The notes: a model not told the origin generated them from the sequence alone. A stretch of DNA of 64,000 nt from Promicromonospora sp. AC04 (GCF_003058225.1 NZ_QBUG01000011.1:1-64000), one strand, 5' to 3'. Shown: positions 43,696 through 52,476, counted from the first letter of the stretch. Translations and numbers: made by a program.

Positions 43696-44379
43696 ATGCG
43701 CGCACCGGCCGAGCCATCCGGGGCGGACCAGCGCCGGTTGGAGCGATGGGATCGGGGCCGGTGGATCTTGGCGGTCTCGGCCGGCGAGGGAGTCGGCTTC
43801 GCGATCGCCACCACCGTGGCGGTCCTCACGATCGTCGGCGGGATCGTTGGTCCGGGCCAGCTGGCGCTCGTGATAGTCGGCGGCGCATTCGAGGGCGCGG
43901 CACTCGCGCTCGGGCAGTACCTCGGCATGCGCGAGGGGCGCCCGGTCGCGTGGCGGTGGATTGCCGCTACCGCGCTTGCAGCCGCGATCGCCTGGGCACT
44001 CGGGATGCTGCCCAGCACCGTTGGCCTCGACCTCGGCTCACCCGTGGCGCTGATCATGACAGGGGTCGGCGGGATCGCACTCCTGGCGAGCATCCCGGTC
44101 GCACAGTGGCTCGTGCTCGCTCGGCCACGTACGTTCCGGTGGGTTCCGGTGAACGCTGGTGCATGGGCGGTCTCGATCCTCTGGACATTCGCCCCGTCGC
44201 CGTTCATCGACGAACGCAGCCCGATTCCGTTGGTCGCGGCCCTCTATGTCGTGGCCGGGATCCTGATGGCCGTCACCTTCGCGTCCCTGACCGCCGGCGT
44301 CGCCCGGACCATGTTCTTTCCCAGACGTGACGGGCCAGGTCAGCCCTCCGGCGCGCGAGGCTCGACAGCGCGCCCCTGA
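43696..44379 (+). CDS. Unknown six-helix membrane protein
   Basis: A 227-residue protein with about six hydrophobic segments (roughly residues 33-55, 58-80, 92-112, 120-140, 150-168 and 180-205). The first 20 residues are charged and cytosolic, and the tail is Gly/Pro/Arg-rich. I do not recognise the family. It lies seven bases after the deleted SRPBCC gene and before an intact one, suggesting an SRPBCC-linked membrane unit. Confidence 0.65.
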   Translation: MRAPAEPSGADQRRLERWDRGRWILAVSAGEGVGFAIATTVAVLTIVGGIVGPGQLALVIVGGAFEGAALALGQYLGMREGRPVAWRWIAATALAAAIAWALGMLPSTVGLDLGSPVALIMTGVGGIALLASIPVAQWLVLARPRTFRWVPVNAGAWAVSILWTFAPSPFIDERSPIPLVAALYVVAGILMAVTFASLTAGVARTMFFPRRDGPGQPSGARGSTARP

Positions 44380-44536
44380 CCCTCCGTGGCCGCAATTCGC
44401 ACCCACCGAACCTTTCTCCAGGGCCCACGGTGTGACGCCCAACCGTTCGGTTGCGGCGACCTCGCCACGGCGGTTTGCTACGGAGATGAGCTCCGAGGGT
44501 TCTGGATCGCGACCTGGAAGAAGCGAGGATCGGCGC

Positions 44537-45199
44537 ATGTCAGCACATCGCTCCCGCACGATGGCGCTCGTCATGTCGCTGGTGGCCGGCTATCTGGCGC
44601 TGCAGTGGCTCGGTCGCACGTACGGGTCGACCGCGGCGGAGCGCAGGGCGATGATGCCCGGCGACGAACTCGTGCAACATCCTCAGGTCGGCGCCACGCA
44701 TGCGGCCAGCGTTCCTGCGGCGCCCCACAGCATCTGGCCGTGGTTGGTGCAGGTTGGGTGGCATCGTGGCGGCTGGTACACACCACGATGGGTCGACCTG
44801 CTCCTGTTCCCTGACAACTGGCTGAGCGCCCAGCGAATCCTCGACAGCTACCAGACCCTCGAAGTCGGTGATTTCGTCCCAGACGGCGCGCCGGAGACCG
44901 AGTGCGGGTTCGTGGTCCGTGAGGTCGAGCCAGGTCGGCGGCTGCTCCTCGAGTCGACCACGCACCTGCCCCTCGCATGGCGACAGCGCAGACTGGCACA
45001 GCTGCACTGGACCTGGAGCTTCCAGCTCACGCCGGTCGACGACGGACGCGCCACTCGGTTGATGTTCCGGTGGCGCGCCCGAACACACCCCTGGTGGCTC
45101 ACGGCCGGCGCGAACCTCGTGATCATCCCCGCCGACTTCGTGATGTCTCGCGGCATGCTCCGCGGGTTGCGCCGCCGCGCCACTTCGATGGCGCGATGA
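44537..45199 (+). CDS. SRPBCC-family membrane-anchored protein (copy 3)
   Basis: A 220-residue paralogue of the gene at 39134. It has an N-terminal helix (about 8-26), MMPGDELV, APHSIWPWLVQVGWHRGGWY, a START-like domain and the C-terminal FVMSRGMLRGLRRRA. The ligand is unknown. The ATG at 44537 is chosen because it directly precedes the hydrophobic anchor; an in-frame extension to 44327 has no protein-like character. The 157-base gap upstream holds no feature I can name. Confidence 0.78.
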   Translation: MSAHRSRTMALVMSLVAGYLALQWLGRTYGSTAAERRAMMPGDELVQHPQVGATHAASVPAAPHSIWPWLVQVGWHRGGWYTPRWVDLLLFPDNWLSAQRILDSYQTLEVGDFVPDGAPETECGFVVREVEPGRRLLLESTTHLPLAWRQRRLAQLHWTWSFQLTPVDDGRATRLMFRWRARTHPWWLTAGANLVIIPADFVMSRGMLRGLRRRATSMAR

Positions 45200-45269
45200 G
45201 CCTCCGTACGCCTGGCTCATGACGGCGCAGGTGCAGCGGTGCATCCGCAAGCGGGCGAGCGCGCACCCG

Positions 45270-46547
45270 TCACGCGCTGAGGCGCGCCAGCTCTTCGCTC
45301 ATGGTGCGCGCGAAGACGTCACCGGGCACATTCGCCGCGTCGAAGTGGACGCTGCAGGAGAGCCGACCGGCATACGAGACCGCCGCGACGCCCAGCCGGA
45401 CGTTCGCGGCGAGAACCGCAACCGGCCAGATCGCCACGACGGGAGCGCCCGCGAGGCGGAGTATGCCCGCCGGACCCGGCACGTTGGTGACGAACCCGCC
45501 GACGAGGTGCTGCCGCCGCGCGATGCGGTCCATGATCCGCGCCCCGACCGGGCCGCGCATGAGCTCGAGCGTGCCCTGCTCCCGCGCCTGGACCTTCTCC
45601 GCTCGGGTCTGCTCCGCGATCAGCCGAAGGCGATCGTCGGGGGCCGACACGTCGAGTGGCAGCCGCACGAGCATCACCCCGACCTGGTTGGCCGATGTGC
45701 CGTGGCGCCGCAGCGCGACCGGCACCGACACGGGCAGACGTGCAGGGACCTGCTCACCGGCTGCTGGCAGCGTCGCCCGGTAGCCTGAAGCGACCGACGC
45801 GAGCAGCGCGTCATTTACGGTCGCGCCGAACGGTCGCACACGCGCCTCGAGCGCTGCGAGGTCCACGTCCACGAAGGCGACGCCGCGGCGCGGACTGCGC
45901 TCGCCGAGCAGCACCGTGGACCCCACCTCACGACCGGTGAGCGCCTTCCGGATGCGGCGCAGAGCGTAGCCGAGCATCCGGAAGAACCGCCGCAGGTCGC
46001 GTGGACCCGGTTCCACGCTCGGCCCGGACTGTGAAGCCGCAAGCCTCCACGCGAAGGTCGGTCCAGGCTCCGAGGCATCGAAAAGCTGCTGCGCGATCGC
46101 CACCGCGGCCATTCCATCCGCAACCGCGTGGTGGATGCGGAGCACGACCCCGATCTGTCCGGGACCGACGCCGGGCACGACCAAGATCTCCCAGAGCGGA
46201 CGGTCGAGTCGTAGTGGCACCCCCATCAGCTCACCGCACAGCCGTTCGAGGCCCCTGAGGCCATCCACGGTCGCGGTCAGCCGAATGTGGTGTTCGAGGT
46301 CCGGCGACATCTCCTGCCAGCTATGCCCGCGACCGGTGGCGACGGGGACCTTGCGGAGCGGTGGCAGCTCGGTGATTCGCTTGCCGAGCGCGGAACGCAG
46401 CGTCGCAAGGTCAGCGGTGCCGTCGGGACTGATGAACCCGCCCTGGGAGAGAAGGCCGGCGACGAGGAAGACGTTGACCTGGCCGGCGTGGTCGAGCACA
46501 AGGTTCGCCTCGTCGACCGCGGCGAGCCGTTGTGTCGCCGGGCGCAT
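45270..46547 (-). CDS. Wax ester synthase/diacylglycerol acyltransferase (WS/DGAT)
   Basis: A 425-residue acyltransferase. The catalytic HHxxxDG motif is IHHAVADGMAA (about 138-148), and the C-terminal NVPGPAGILRLAGAPV block is characteristic. These enzymes make triacylglycerol or wax esters from acyl-CoA at the membrane; Tgs1 of the DosR regulon is the mycobacterial counterpart. It converges on the SRPBCC gene. No ribosome-binding site or clear DosR box is seen before the ATG. Confidence 0.92.
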   Translation of the reverse strand: MRPATQRLAAVDEANLVLDHAGQVNVFLVAGLLSQGGFISPDGTADLATLRSALGKRITELPPLRKVPVATGRGHSWQEMSPDLEHHIRLTATVDGLRGLERLCGELMGVPLRLDRPLWEILVVPGVGPGQIGVVLRIHHAVADGMAAVAIAQQLFDASEPGPTFAWRLAASQSGPSVEPGPRDLRRFFRMLGYALRRIRKALTGREVGSTVLLGERSPRRGVAFVDVDLAALEARVRPFGATVNDALLASVASGYRATLPAAGEQVPARLPVSVPVALRRHGTSANQVGVMLVRLPLDVSAPDDRLRLIAEQTRAEKVQAREQGTLELMRGPVGARIMDRIARRQHLVGGFVTNVPGPAGILRLAGAPVVAIWPVAVLAANVRLGVAAVSYAGRLSCSVHFDAANVPGDVFARTMSEELARLSA

Positions 46548-46883
46548 GCCAACAGGGTATCGGTCATCGGCTCGTTCGCCCTGGCCTGGTTCCTGATCAA
46601 GAAGGTGCCGGGCCTATCCCACATCCTCTGACTCGCGCCGTGCCAGGGAACGTGAGTTCGCCCTCTCTGCCGCGTCTTCTTGATGCGGACGGTACGTTCC
46701 GGTCACAGAATGTTTTCAAGAGCACGTATCGGGTCCCGCACTTCTGCGCGACTTGCGTCCGAGGGATAACCGCCGGGAGAACAACCGGTCCGTCCGTACG
46801 GAGAAGGCGGTGGCTCGCATGAGCCTGACGCACCAGATCCCAACGAGTGGCATGGCGGCAATCCGGCGCTCGGAATCGAGTTA
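46548..46883. other. Lower-GC gap with a short coupled ORF
   Basis: This stretch after the WS/DGAT start has lower GC than its surroundings. It contains a 21-codon frame at 46819-46884 (MSLTHQIPTSGMAAIRRSES) preceded by GAGAAGG, whose TAA overlaps the ATG at 46884 (TAATG). Otherwise I see nothing definite. Confidence 0.3.
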
Positions 46884-47171
46884 ATGGCTTATGGCACGAA
46901 CTCCTGGATCTCGCAGGCTGTCGCGTGTACGCACTGCGAGTGGCGGGGGTATGAGAACGTCGGGGCCTTCATGCGCCCGTCGCCCTTGGCGTAGTTCCTC
47001 GCCGGCGCCGAAGGATTCGACAATCTCGCGGCTCACGAAGAGGAGATCGCGCTCCAAGTCAGTTCTCAACTGTCCCACATCGTTGATCACCTTGGCGTCG
47101 GTGAGCTGATGCCAAACGATCTGGCGGGGGGAACAGTACCTACCTGTTCGATTCGTACTCCGCTTCGATGA
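46884..47171 (+). pseudogene. ORF of unknown family interrupted by one TAG codon
   Basis: From the ATG at 46884 the frame encodes 36 residues including ACTHCEWRGYENVGAFM, meets TAG at 46992-46994, then continues in the same frame for 58 codons (FLAGAEGFDNLAAHEEEIA and SQLSHIVDHLGVGELMPNDL) to a TGA at 47169. The part after the TAG is acidic, amphipathic and protein-like. It could be a gene broken by a nonsense mutation, a stop read-through, or chance. The C-x2-C pair suggests a metal site. No family recognised. Confidence 0.35.
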
Positions 47172-47204
47172 GTTGCGCGTGATACAGGCCATCGGGACCG
47201 AGGT

Positions 47205-47486
47205 TTAACGCTTGGAGATATTGTGAACCTCGAAAATCTCCGGATCCCCCGAAAACTCGATTCCGATCTCATTCAGGATCGGCAGCAGCTGCGCGCCAAA
47301 CGCGCCGAACTGTTCCTGGGAGTCCCAGATTTCGCTAACACGCAGGCTTCCTTCCGATCCGAAGAAGACGTGGATCTCGAGGCCGTCCGGATGAGGCCAC
47401 AAGCCCGCTTCCTCAAGCAGCCGGACTGACTCCTGGTACTTCTCTTTCGTCAGGTTGGTGGGGGTGAATCGGACAAGAATGCTCAT
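47205..47486 (-). CDS. Small ferredoxin-like fold protein (antibiotic biosynthesis monooxygenase-like)
   Basis: A 93-residue protein whose alternation of strands and helices (ILVRFTPTNLTKEKYQES, then LEIHVFFGSEGSLRVSEIWDS, then FGAQLLPILNEIGI) fits the dimeric alpha-beta barrel superfamily. The ATG at 47486 has GGAGGAG four bases upstream; an upstream extension is not supported. Function unknown. It stands alone between relics. Confidence 0.75.
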   Translation of the reverse strand: MSILVRFTPTNLTKEKYQESVRLLEEAGLWPHPDGLEIHVFFGSEGSLRVSEIWDSQEQFGAFGAQLLPILNEIGIEFSGDPEIFEVHNISKR

Positions 47487-47671
47487 GGCTCCTCCAAGGA
47501 TTTCCGTGGCAAGCCCGACCATACTCTTCCAATAGGGCGCGCGCTGACCTGTAACCGGTGCGGTACGGACGCATTTATCCGGTAAGCGAGTTCGGGTTCA
47601 TGGTTGCGCCTAGGTGGATGCCCCGATAACGCGGTCTTAGTAGCCGCTGGCCGCTTGGGTAGAGAAACGCG

Positions 47672-48412
47672 TCATGAGATGAGTGCGTAGCGCGTCTCCA
47701 GGTACTCGTAGATGCCCTCGAACGAGCCCTCGCGGCCGAGACCCGACTGCTTGACTCCGCCGAACGGCGCGGCAGCATCGGACACGAGGCCGGTGTTGAT
47801 GCCGAGCATGCCCGTGTCCAGGGCCTTCATGAGGCGATGGGCCCGGTCTAGGTCGCGTGTGTAGGCATAGGCGACCAGGCCGTACTCGGTGTCGTTGGCC
47901 GCCCGGACTGCATCCTGTTCCGATGCGACCGTGGTGACGGCGAGTACGGGGGCGAAGATCTCCTCGCGGGACAGGCGGGCATCGGCCGGCACATCCGCCA
48001 GGACCGTCGGCAGGAAGAAGGTGCCAGGTCCCTCAACCCGTGATCCGCCCGTCAGCAGCCGAGCCCCGCGATCGATCGCATCCGTGACGAGTTCTGCCGT
48101 TCTCAGCACGGCGCGCTCGTCGATGAGCGGCCCGATACGCGACTCCGGGTCCGTGCCGGGTCCGACGGTGAGCGAACGCACCCGTTCGACGACCTGGGCC
48201 GTGAGGTCGTCGGCCACGTCCTCATGGACGATGAAGCGGTTCGCGGCCGTGCACGCCTGACCCATGTTGCGGAACTTGGCGAGCATGGCGCCGTCGACTG
48301 CCGCGTCGAGGTCGGCGTCGTCGAAGACGAGAAACGGGGCGTTTCCGCCGAGCTCCATCGAGGTGCGCAGCACCGTGTCGGCTGCCTGCGCGAGCAGGCG
48401 GCGCCCGATCGC
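47672..48412 (-). pseudogene. C-terminal half of a succinate-semialdehyde dehydrogenase (fragment B)
   Basis: The frame begins within an aldehyde dehydrogenase at IGRRLLAQAADTVLR and runs to a normal end at SGLGREGSFEGIYEYLE, including SMELGGNAPFLVFDDADLD (catalytic Glu) and MGQACTAANRF (catalytic Cys). The N-terminal cofactor domain, about 230 residues, is absent. Its 5' end abuts fragment A in a different frame. A GTG at 48373 could start a truncated product, but it would lack cofactor binding. Confidence 0.75.
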
Positions 48413-49190
48413 AGCAACGCCGTCGCGCCCTGCTGGACGGCGCGCTCGATCTGGGCATCGAGGCGGTCGGCTGCCGCGGCGGACGAGAGCGGACCCAGCT
48501 CGGTGGCCTCGTCGAGAGGGCTGCCGACGGTGACGGCGGCCAGCTTGCTCGTGATCCGTGCCGCGAACTCGTCGTAGAGGTCGTCGATCACGATGAAGCG
48601 CTTGGCGGCGTTGCAGGACTGCCCGTTGTTGTCCAGGCGGGCCGCGACGGCATCGGCGACCGCGGCGTCGAGGTCGTCGGTCGAGAGCAGGATGAACGGG
48701 TCCGAGCCGCCGAGCTCCAGGACGACCTTCTTGAGGTGGCGCCCCGCCAGCTCGGCCACGGCCGACCCGGCGCGCTCCGAGCCGGTGACCGAGACGCCCT
48801 GGATCCGGGAGTCACCGACCACCTGCGCGATCTGCTCGTTCGTGGCGTAGATGTTGCGGTAGATGCCGGCCGGGGCGGCGGACTCGGCGGCCGCCAGGTC
48901 GAAGATCTCCGCGATCGCCGCAGCCGACTCGGGGCATTGCGGGGCGTGCTTGAGCACGATCGTGTTGCCCGCAACGATGTTCGGTCCCGCGAACCGCGCG
49001 ACCTGGTAATAGGGAAAGTTCCAGGGCATGACGCCAAGCAGTACGCCGATGCCGGCCTTGCGGATCACGGCGGTCCCGGTGCCCGTGGAGAGCTCGATGG
49101 GTTCGTCGGCCAGGAGACCCGCGGCGTGGTCGGCGTAGTACTCGTAGATCTCGGCCGCGAAGTCCACCTCGCCGAGCGCTTGTCCAAGCG
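48405..49190 (-). pseudogene. Middle part of a second aldehyde dehydrogenase (fragment A)
   Basis: A different succinate-semialdehyde dehydrogenase-like frame covers LGQALGEVDFAAEIYEYYAD through MPWNFPYYQVARFAGPN, VSVTGSERAG, VLELGGSDPFILLSTDDLD and NNGQSCNAAKRF to QQGATALLR. It lacks about the first 90 and last 140 residues. Both edges are sharp junctions: into a response regulator at about 49190 and into fragment B at about 48405-48412. It is not an allele of fragment B, because both contain the homologous ELGG and catalytic-Cys regions. Confidence 0.75.
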
Positions 49191-49543
49191 ACGGCCCGGA
49201 TGCCGGCGAGCAGCTCCTCCGGGCGGGTGTCCTTCAGCAGGAAACCGTTCGCCCCGGCCCGCAGTGCGGCGAGCGCATACCGGTCCACGTCGAACGTCGT
49301 CAGCACCAGGATCCGCGAACGCCCACCTGCGGCGACGATGCGCCGGGTGGCCTCGATCCCGTCGACGCCCGGCATGCGGATGCCCATCAACACCACGTCG
49401 GGATGCAGCTCGGTGGTCCACCGAACGGCCTCGGCGCCGTTCTCGGCCTCGCCGACGATCTCCGTGTCGTGATTGCTCTCCAGCAGCATGCGAAAGCCGA
49501 AGCGCTGCAGCGGCTGGGCGTCCACCACGAGCACAGAGATCAT
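49190..49543 (-). pseudogene. Truncated response regulator receiver domain with mutated phospho-site
   Basis: The 118 codons encode a NarL-type receiver domain (MISVLVVDAQPLQRFGFRML; LVLTTFDVDRYALAALRAGA; FLLKDTRPEELLAGIRA), cut off before the DNA-binding domain, where an aldehyde dehydrogenase begins in another frame. Two phosphorylation residues are changed: the acidic pair is Asp-Ala (VVDAQ), and the acceptor in VVLMDIRMP is Gly54 (VVLMGIRMP). It can neither be phosphorylated normally nor bind DNA. It is a relic. Confidence 0.8.
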
Positions 49544-49618
49544 GTCTCACTTCATACCGAGCGAACCTGAGACGACTGTTAGGACGGCGCTGACCCGACG
49601 GGGTGTCCGCTCCCGGCG

Positions 49619-51718
49619 TCACCACGACGTCCGTACGTACATCACCGTCTGGTGCAGCTCGTCGTAGCTCCAGGAGTCCTGCTCCTGGAAACCTTCCAGC
49701 TCGGCGCTGGCGTGCTCGATCCAGACGACACGGTTCGCAGCAGCGGCGACGTCCAGCCAGGCGATCCCGTCCTCGTTTGGTCCGGGCCCGAGCCTGGTCA
49801 GGGCGGGCACGGCGACTCCGTCTCGTGGGTCCAGCCGCAGGAAGTAGATGTTCTCGCCGTCGGCCCACAGGATGCCGTCGTCGAACGCGCTGACCGGCCA
49901 CGAGGCATCCTCACGGACTACCGTGGCGTCGCGCGAGTCCGTGTCGAGCGCCACGATCCACTGGCCCGACTCGAACAACAGCGTGTCTCCGGACAGGTAC
50001 GCGTAGTGGTTCCACGCCGTGTTCTGGTCGAGCCGCACGAGGTCGCGCAGGCCGGAGCCCGCCGAGAGCAGTCCGATCGTGCTGGGCCCCTCAGCAGGAT
50101 TGCGAGACACGACGACTCCGTCGTCACCGTTTGAGATGGCGCAGACGTCCGTGACCACGTCGCGGACGACGTCGGTGTCGGGTGCGCCCAGGTCGACCAG
50201 GTCGACGCGCCCCGCGCACCTGTCCGGGTCCGTGAGATTTTCGTCCGTGACGTGCAAGATCGCCAGGGTTCGCCCTCCTGCTGCGATCTTCCAGACCTGC
50301 CGAGCGGGATCCGGCTGGTAGCTCGCGACGGCGCGGACCTCGCCGTCCGGTCCCTGCGTCTTGACCACTATCGGGTCGCCCTCGGAGAAGCTCTCGGTCC
50401 AGGCGGCATGCGTGTCGGTGAGGACAGGGTTGCCGACGCCGGCGTAGCTGCGAGGCTCGCTGTCGGAATCGGGCGAGCTTGCTGTGAGCTGCCAGTGCTC
50501 CAGTGCGGACTCGCCGGCCGACCCGGTGGCCGCGGGCCGCGCCAGTGCGGTGATCGGCGCGGAGCCGGGCCCGACGTCGGGCCGAGCCAGTGCGGCGATC
50601 AGCGTCCCGTCGCGACGGACGGCGAACGGAACGTTGGGGTCCGACCCGATCCCGGACCCCACCATCACGTCCGGAGGGCTGCCAAGGCTCACCCTGTGCT
50701 CGGGGACGTAGTCGACGCACTCGACAGCCGGGCGAGCGTCTTCGGCGTCAAGCGCCTGGACGATGGTGAAGTCCCCGGTCGGGGCGTCCGCAGGGACCGG
50801 GATGGTCCTGGTCGCGTCCGGCGTCGGGAGATCGTGCCCGGCACATGCGGCGGCGTCGGAGACCGCCATCTCCGGGATGGCGAGGTCGCCCAGCCCGACG
50901 GCGTCGTCCTGCCCGGTCACCGCGTCGTCGTCCCGGACCGGGCCGTCATCACGACTGGTGTCGACCGAGGGCAGGCGGAAGGTCTCCACCAGCCAGCGGT
51001 GTGCCGGACCTGTGACGGCGTCCACCACCGGGACACCGACCGGACCGTGCACGACCAGGGCGATGAACGCGCACACCGCGACCGCGGCGGCGCTGAGCGC
51101 GGCGCTGCGACGGGCCTGCCGTGCTGCCGCGGCCTTGCTGCGGGTCAGCGTCTCGCGGCCGTCGAAGACCGGCTCGTCCGCGGTCTCCGGGGCAGCGGCG
51201 GTCAGGAGCGAGCGAAGCCGTTCGAGACCCCGAGAGCTCGCGGCCTTGACGGTGCCGACCGATCGCCCGATCTCGCGGGCGACCTGCTCCTCCGGCAGAT
51301 CGAGGACGTGCCGCAGCACCACGACCCGTCGCTGCTGCGGCGAGAGACTCCCCAGCGCCCGGGCGAGCTCGTCCCGGAGCGCGACCTGTGCGGCGTGGTC
51401 CTCCGCGTGAGCAACCGGAAGCTGGTCGTCACCCGGGACATCCGTCAGCCGCGTCCGACGCCACGCATCTGTCCTGAGGTTGACCAGCACCTTGCGCGCG
51501 TACGCGCGAGGGGTGCCGGCCCGAGCCGTGTCCCAGCGTCGATAGACACGCTCGAAGGTGCCCTGGACCAGGTCCTCGGCCAGGGCACGCTCGCCGACCA
51601 GGAAGAACGCCGTCCGAAACAGGTACGGGCCGTCCGCCTCCACGAACTCGACGAACTCCTCGTCCCGCGACCGGCCGCCCACGCGGACCTCGACCCGTCT
51701 TCCCAAGAGTGTCTCCAT
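49619..51718 (-). CDS. SigE-family ECF sigma factor fused to a transmembrane, extracytoplasmic domain
   Basis: A 699-residue protein. Residues 17-170 are a complete SigE-family sigma factor: region 2 (LAEDLVQGTFERVYRRWD) and region 4 (LSPQQRRVVVLRHVLDLPEEQVAREIGRSVGTVKA in pieces). A basic linker leads to a single hydrophobic segment (ALSAAAVAVCAFIALVV, about 205-221), then about 470 residues with repeated GxxL/W patterns that suggest a beta-propeller-like outer domain. In most actinobacteria such parts are separate genes. The ATG at 51718 has AGGAG only one base upstream, so a downstream GTG is possible. It may be membrane-tethered and released on a signal. Confidence 0.8.
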   Translation of the reverse strand: METLLGRRVEVRVGGRSRDEEFVEFVEADGPYLFRTAFFLVGERALAEDLVQGTFERVYRRWDTARAGTPRAYARKVLVNLRTDAWRRTRLTDVPGDDQLPVAHAEDHAAQVALRDELARALGSLSPQQRRVVVLRHVLDLPEEQVAREIGRSVGTVKAASSRGLERLRSLLTAAAPETADEPVFDGRETLTRSKAAAARQARRSAALSAAAVAVCAFIALVVHGPVGVPVVDAVTGPAHRWLVETFRLPSVDTSRDDGPVRDDDAVTGQDDAVGLGDLAIPEMAVSDAAACAGHDLPTPDATRTIPVPADAPTGDFTIVQALDAEDARPAVECVDYVPEHRVSLGSPPDVMVGSGIGSDPNVPFAVRRDGTLIAALARPDVGPGSAPITALARPAATGSAGESALEHWQLTASSPDSDSEPRSYAGVGNPVLTDTHAAWTESFSEGDPIVVKTQGPDGEVRAVASYQPDPARQVWKIAAGGRTLAILHVTDENLTDPDRCAGRVDLVDLGAPDTDVVRDVVTDVCAISNGDDGVVVSRNPAEGPSTIGLLSAGSGLRDLVRLDQNTAWNHYAYLSGDTLLFESGQWIVALDTDSRDATVVREDASWPVSAFDDGILWADGENIYFLRLDPRDGVAVPALTRLGPGPNEDGIAWLDVAAAANRVVWIEHASAELEGFQEQDSWSYDELHQTVMYVRTSW

Positions 51719-51897
51719 GCTCCTATCCACGCGCCGGACCCGTCGCAGGTTGAGACCAAGTCCGTACCGTGATCCGAACAGGGGGTTTCCTGTCGGCCAC
51801 CGACCGTTCGGGTCCACTCCTCGGCGTGATCATCCGCTGCTGGGCCAGGCGAGCTTCCATCTCGCGGACCTTCGGCGGCTGCACTCGCCCGGCCGGA

Positions 51898-52179
51898 TCA
51901 GTCCGTCTTGTCGGAGTGCCCCAGGGATCTGCCCGGAGCGATGATGTCCCGCACGCGGCGCTTGAGCTCCGTGATCTCAGGAAACCCGCCGTCGCGCTTG
52001 CGGTTCCACACCCGCTCGTCCCCGACCTCGATCCGGAACACACCACCCGAGGCCGGCACGATCGCCACCTCGCCGATCTCGTCCGAGAACGTCTGCAACA
52101 GTTCCCCGGCGTACCACTGGGCACGCAACTGCCAGCGGCACTGGGTGCAGTAGGTGATCACGATGCGTGGCGCGGGCAT
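51898..52179 (-). CDS. SelT/SelW/SelH-family Rdx protein
   Basis: A 93-residue thioredoxin-fold protein with the CxxC motif in VITYCTQCRW (about 8-17). The family includes selenoproteins, but this member has two ordinary Cys. The C-terminal RDGGFPEITELKRRVRD matches the Rdx pattern. It probably takes part in thiol redox chemistry; no partner is visible. The start at 52179 is supported by alignment of the Cys motif; a longer frame to 52251 has no support. Confidence 0.85.
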   Translation of the reverse strand: MPAPRIVITYCTQCRWQLRAQWYAGELLQTFSDEIGEVAIVPASGGVFRIEVGDERVWNRKRDGGFPEITELKRRVRDIIAPGRSLGHSDKTD

Positions 52180-52425
52180 TCGCCTACTGTGCCATGCGCC
52201 CGCTCCGCCGTGTCTTGGTTCCGGTGGGGTCAGTGAGCTGTCGCATCGCATCAGGCAACGTGGTGTACACCGTGCTGCTCCCGCTGGGAGTCGTCGACCT
52301 GAGCGTCGACAACTGGCACGAACTGGCGAAATCCCCTTCTAACCAGCCAGCGGGATCACGAAACGGTTACACCACTCGCTGAGACTTGGACACCTGGCCA
52401 GCGGCGAGGTAAATTCCAACGCACA
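52180..52425. other. Lower-GC gap with no supportable gene
   Basis: Nothing coding can be supported between the Rdx gene and the esterase promoter region. The GC content is lower than that of neighbouring genes. Confidence 0.5.
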
Positions 52426-52441
52426 GACTGACCACTCAGTC
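52426..52441. promoter_or_regulatory. TetR-type palindromic operator of the esterase/ABC operon
   Basis: GACTGACCACTCAGTC is an inverted repeat, GACTGA-N4-TCAGTC, typical in length and spacing of TetR/AcrR operators. It lies 52 bases before the ATG of the truncated esterase copy and upstream of the operon that ends with a TetR gene (56968), the likely binder. Confidence 0.6.
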
Positions 52442-52476
52442 GGTTTTGATGGTGGTGCTGCAACCCGCAGCATCGG

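Noticed and set aside
52167-52382. A 71-codon forward open frame after the Rdx gene
   Set aside because: It starts inside the opposite-strand Rdx gene, has no ribosome-binding site and no recognisable fold.
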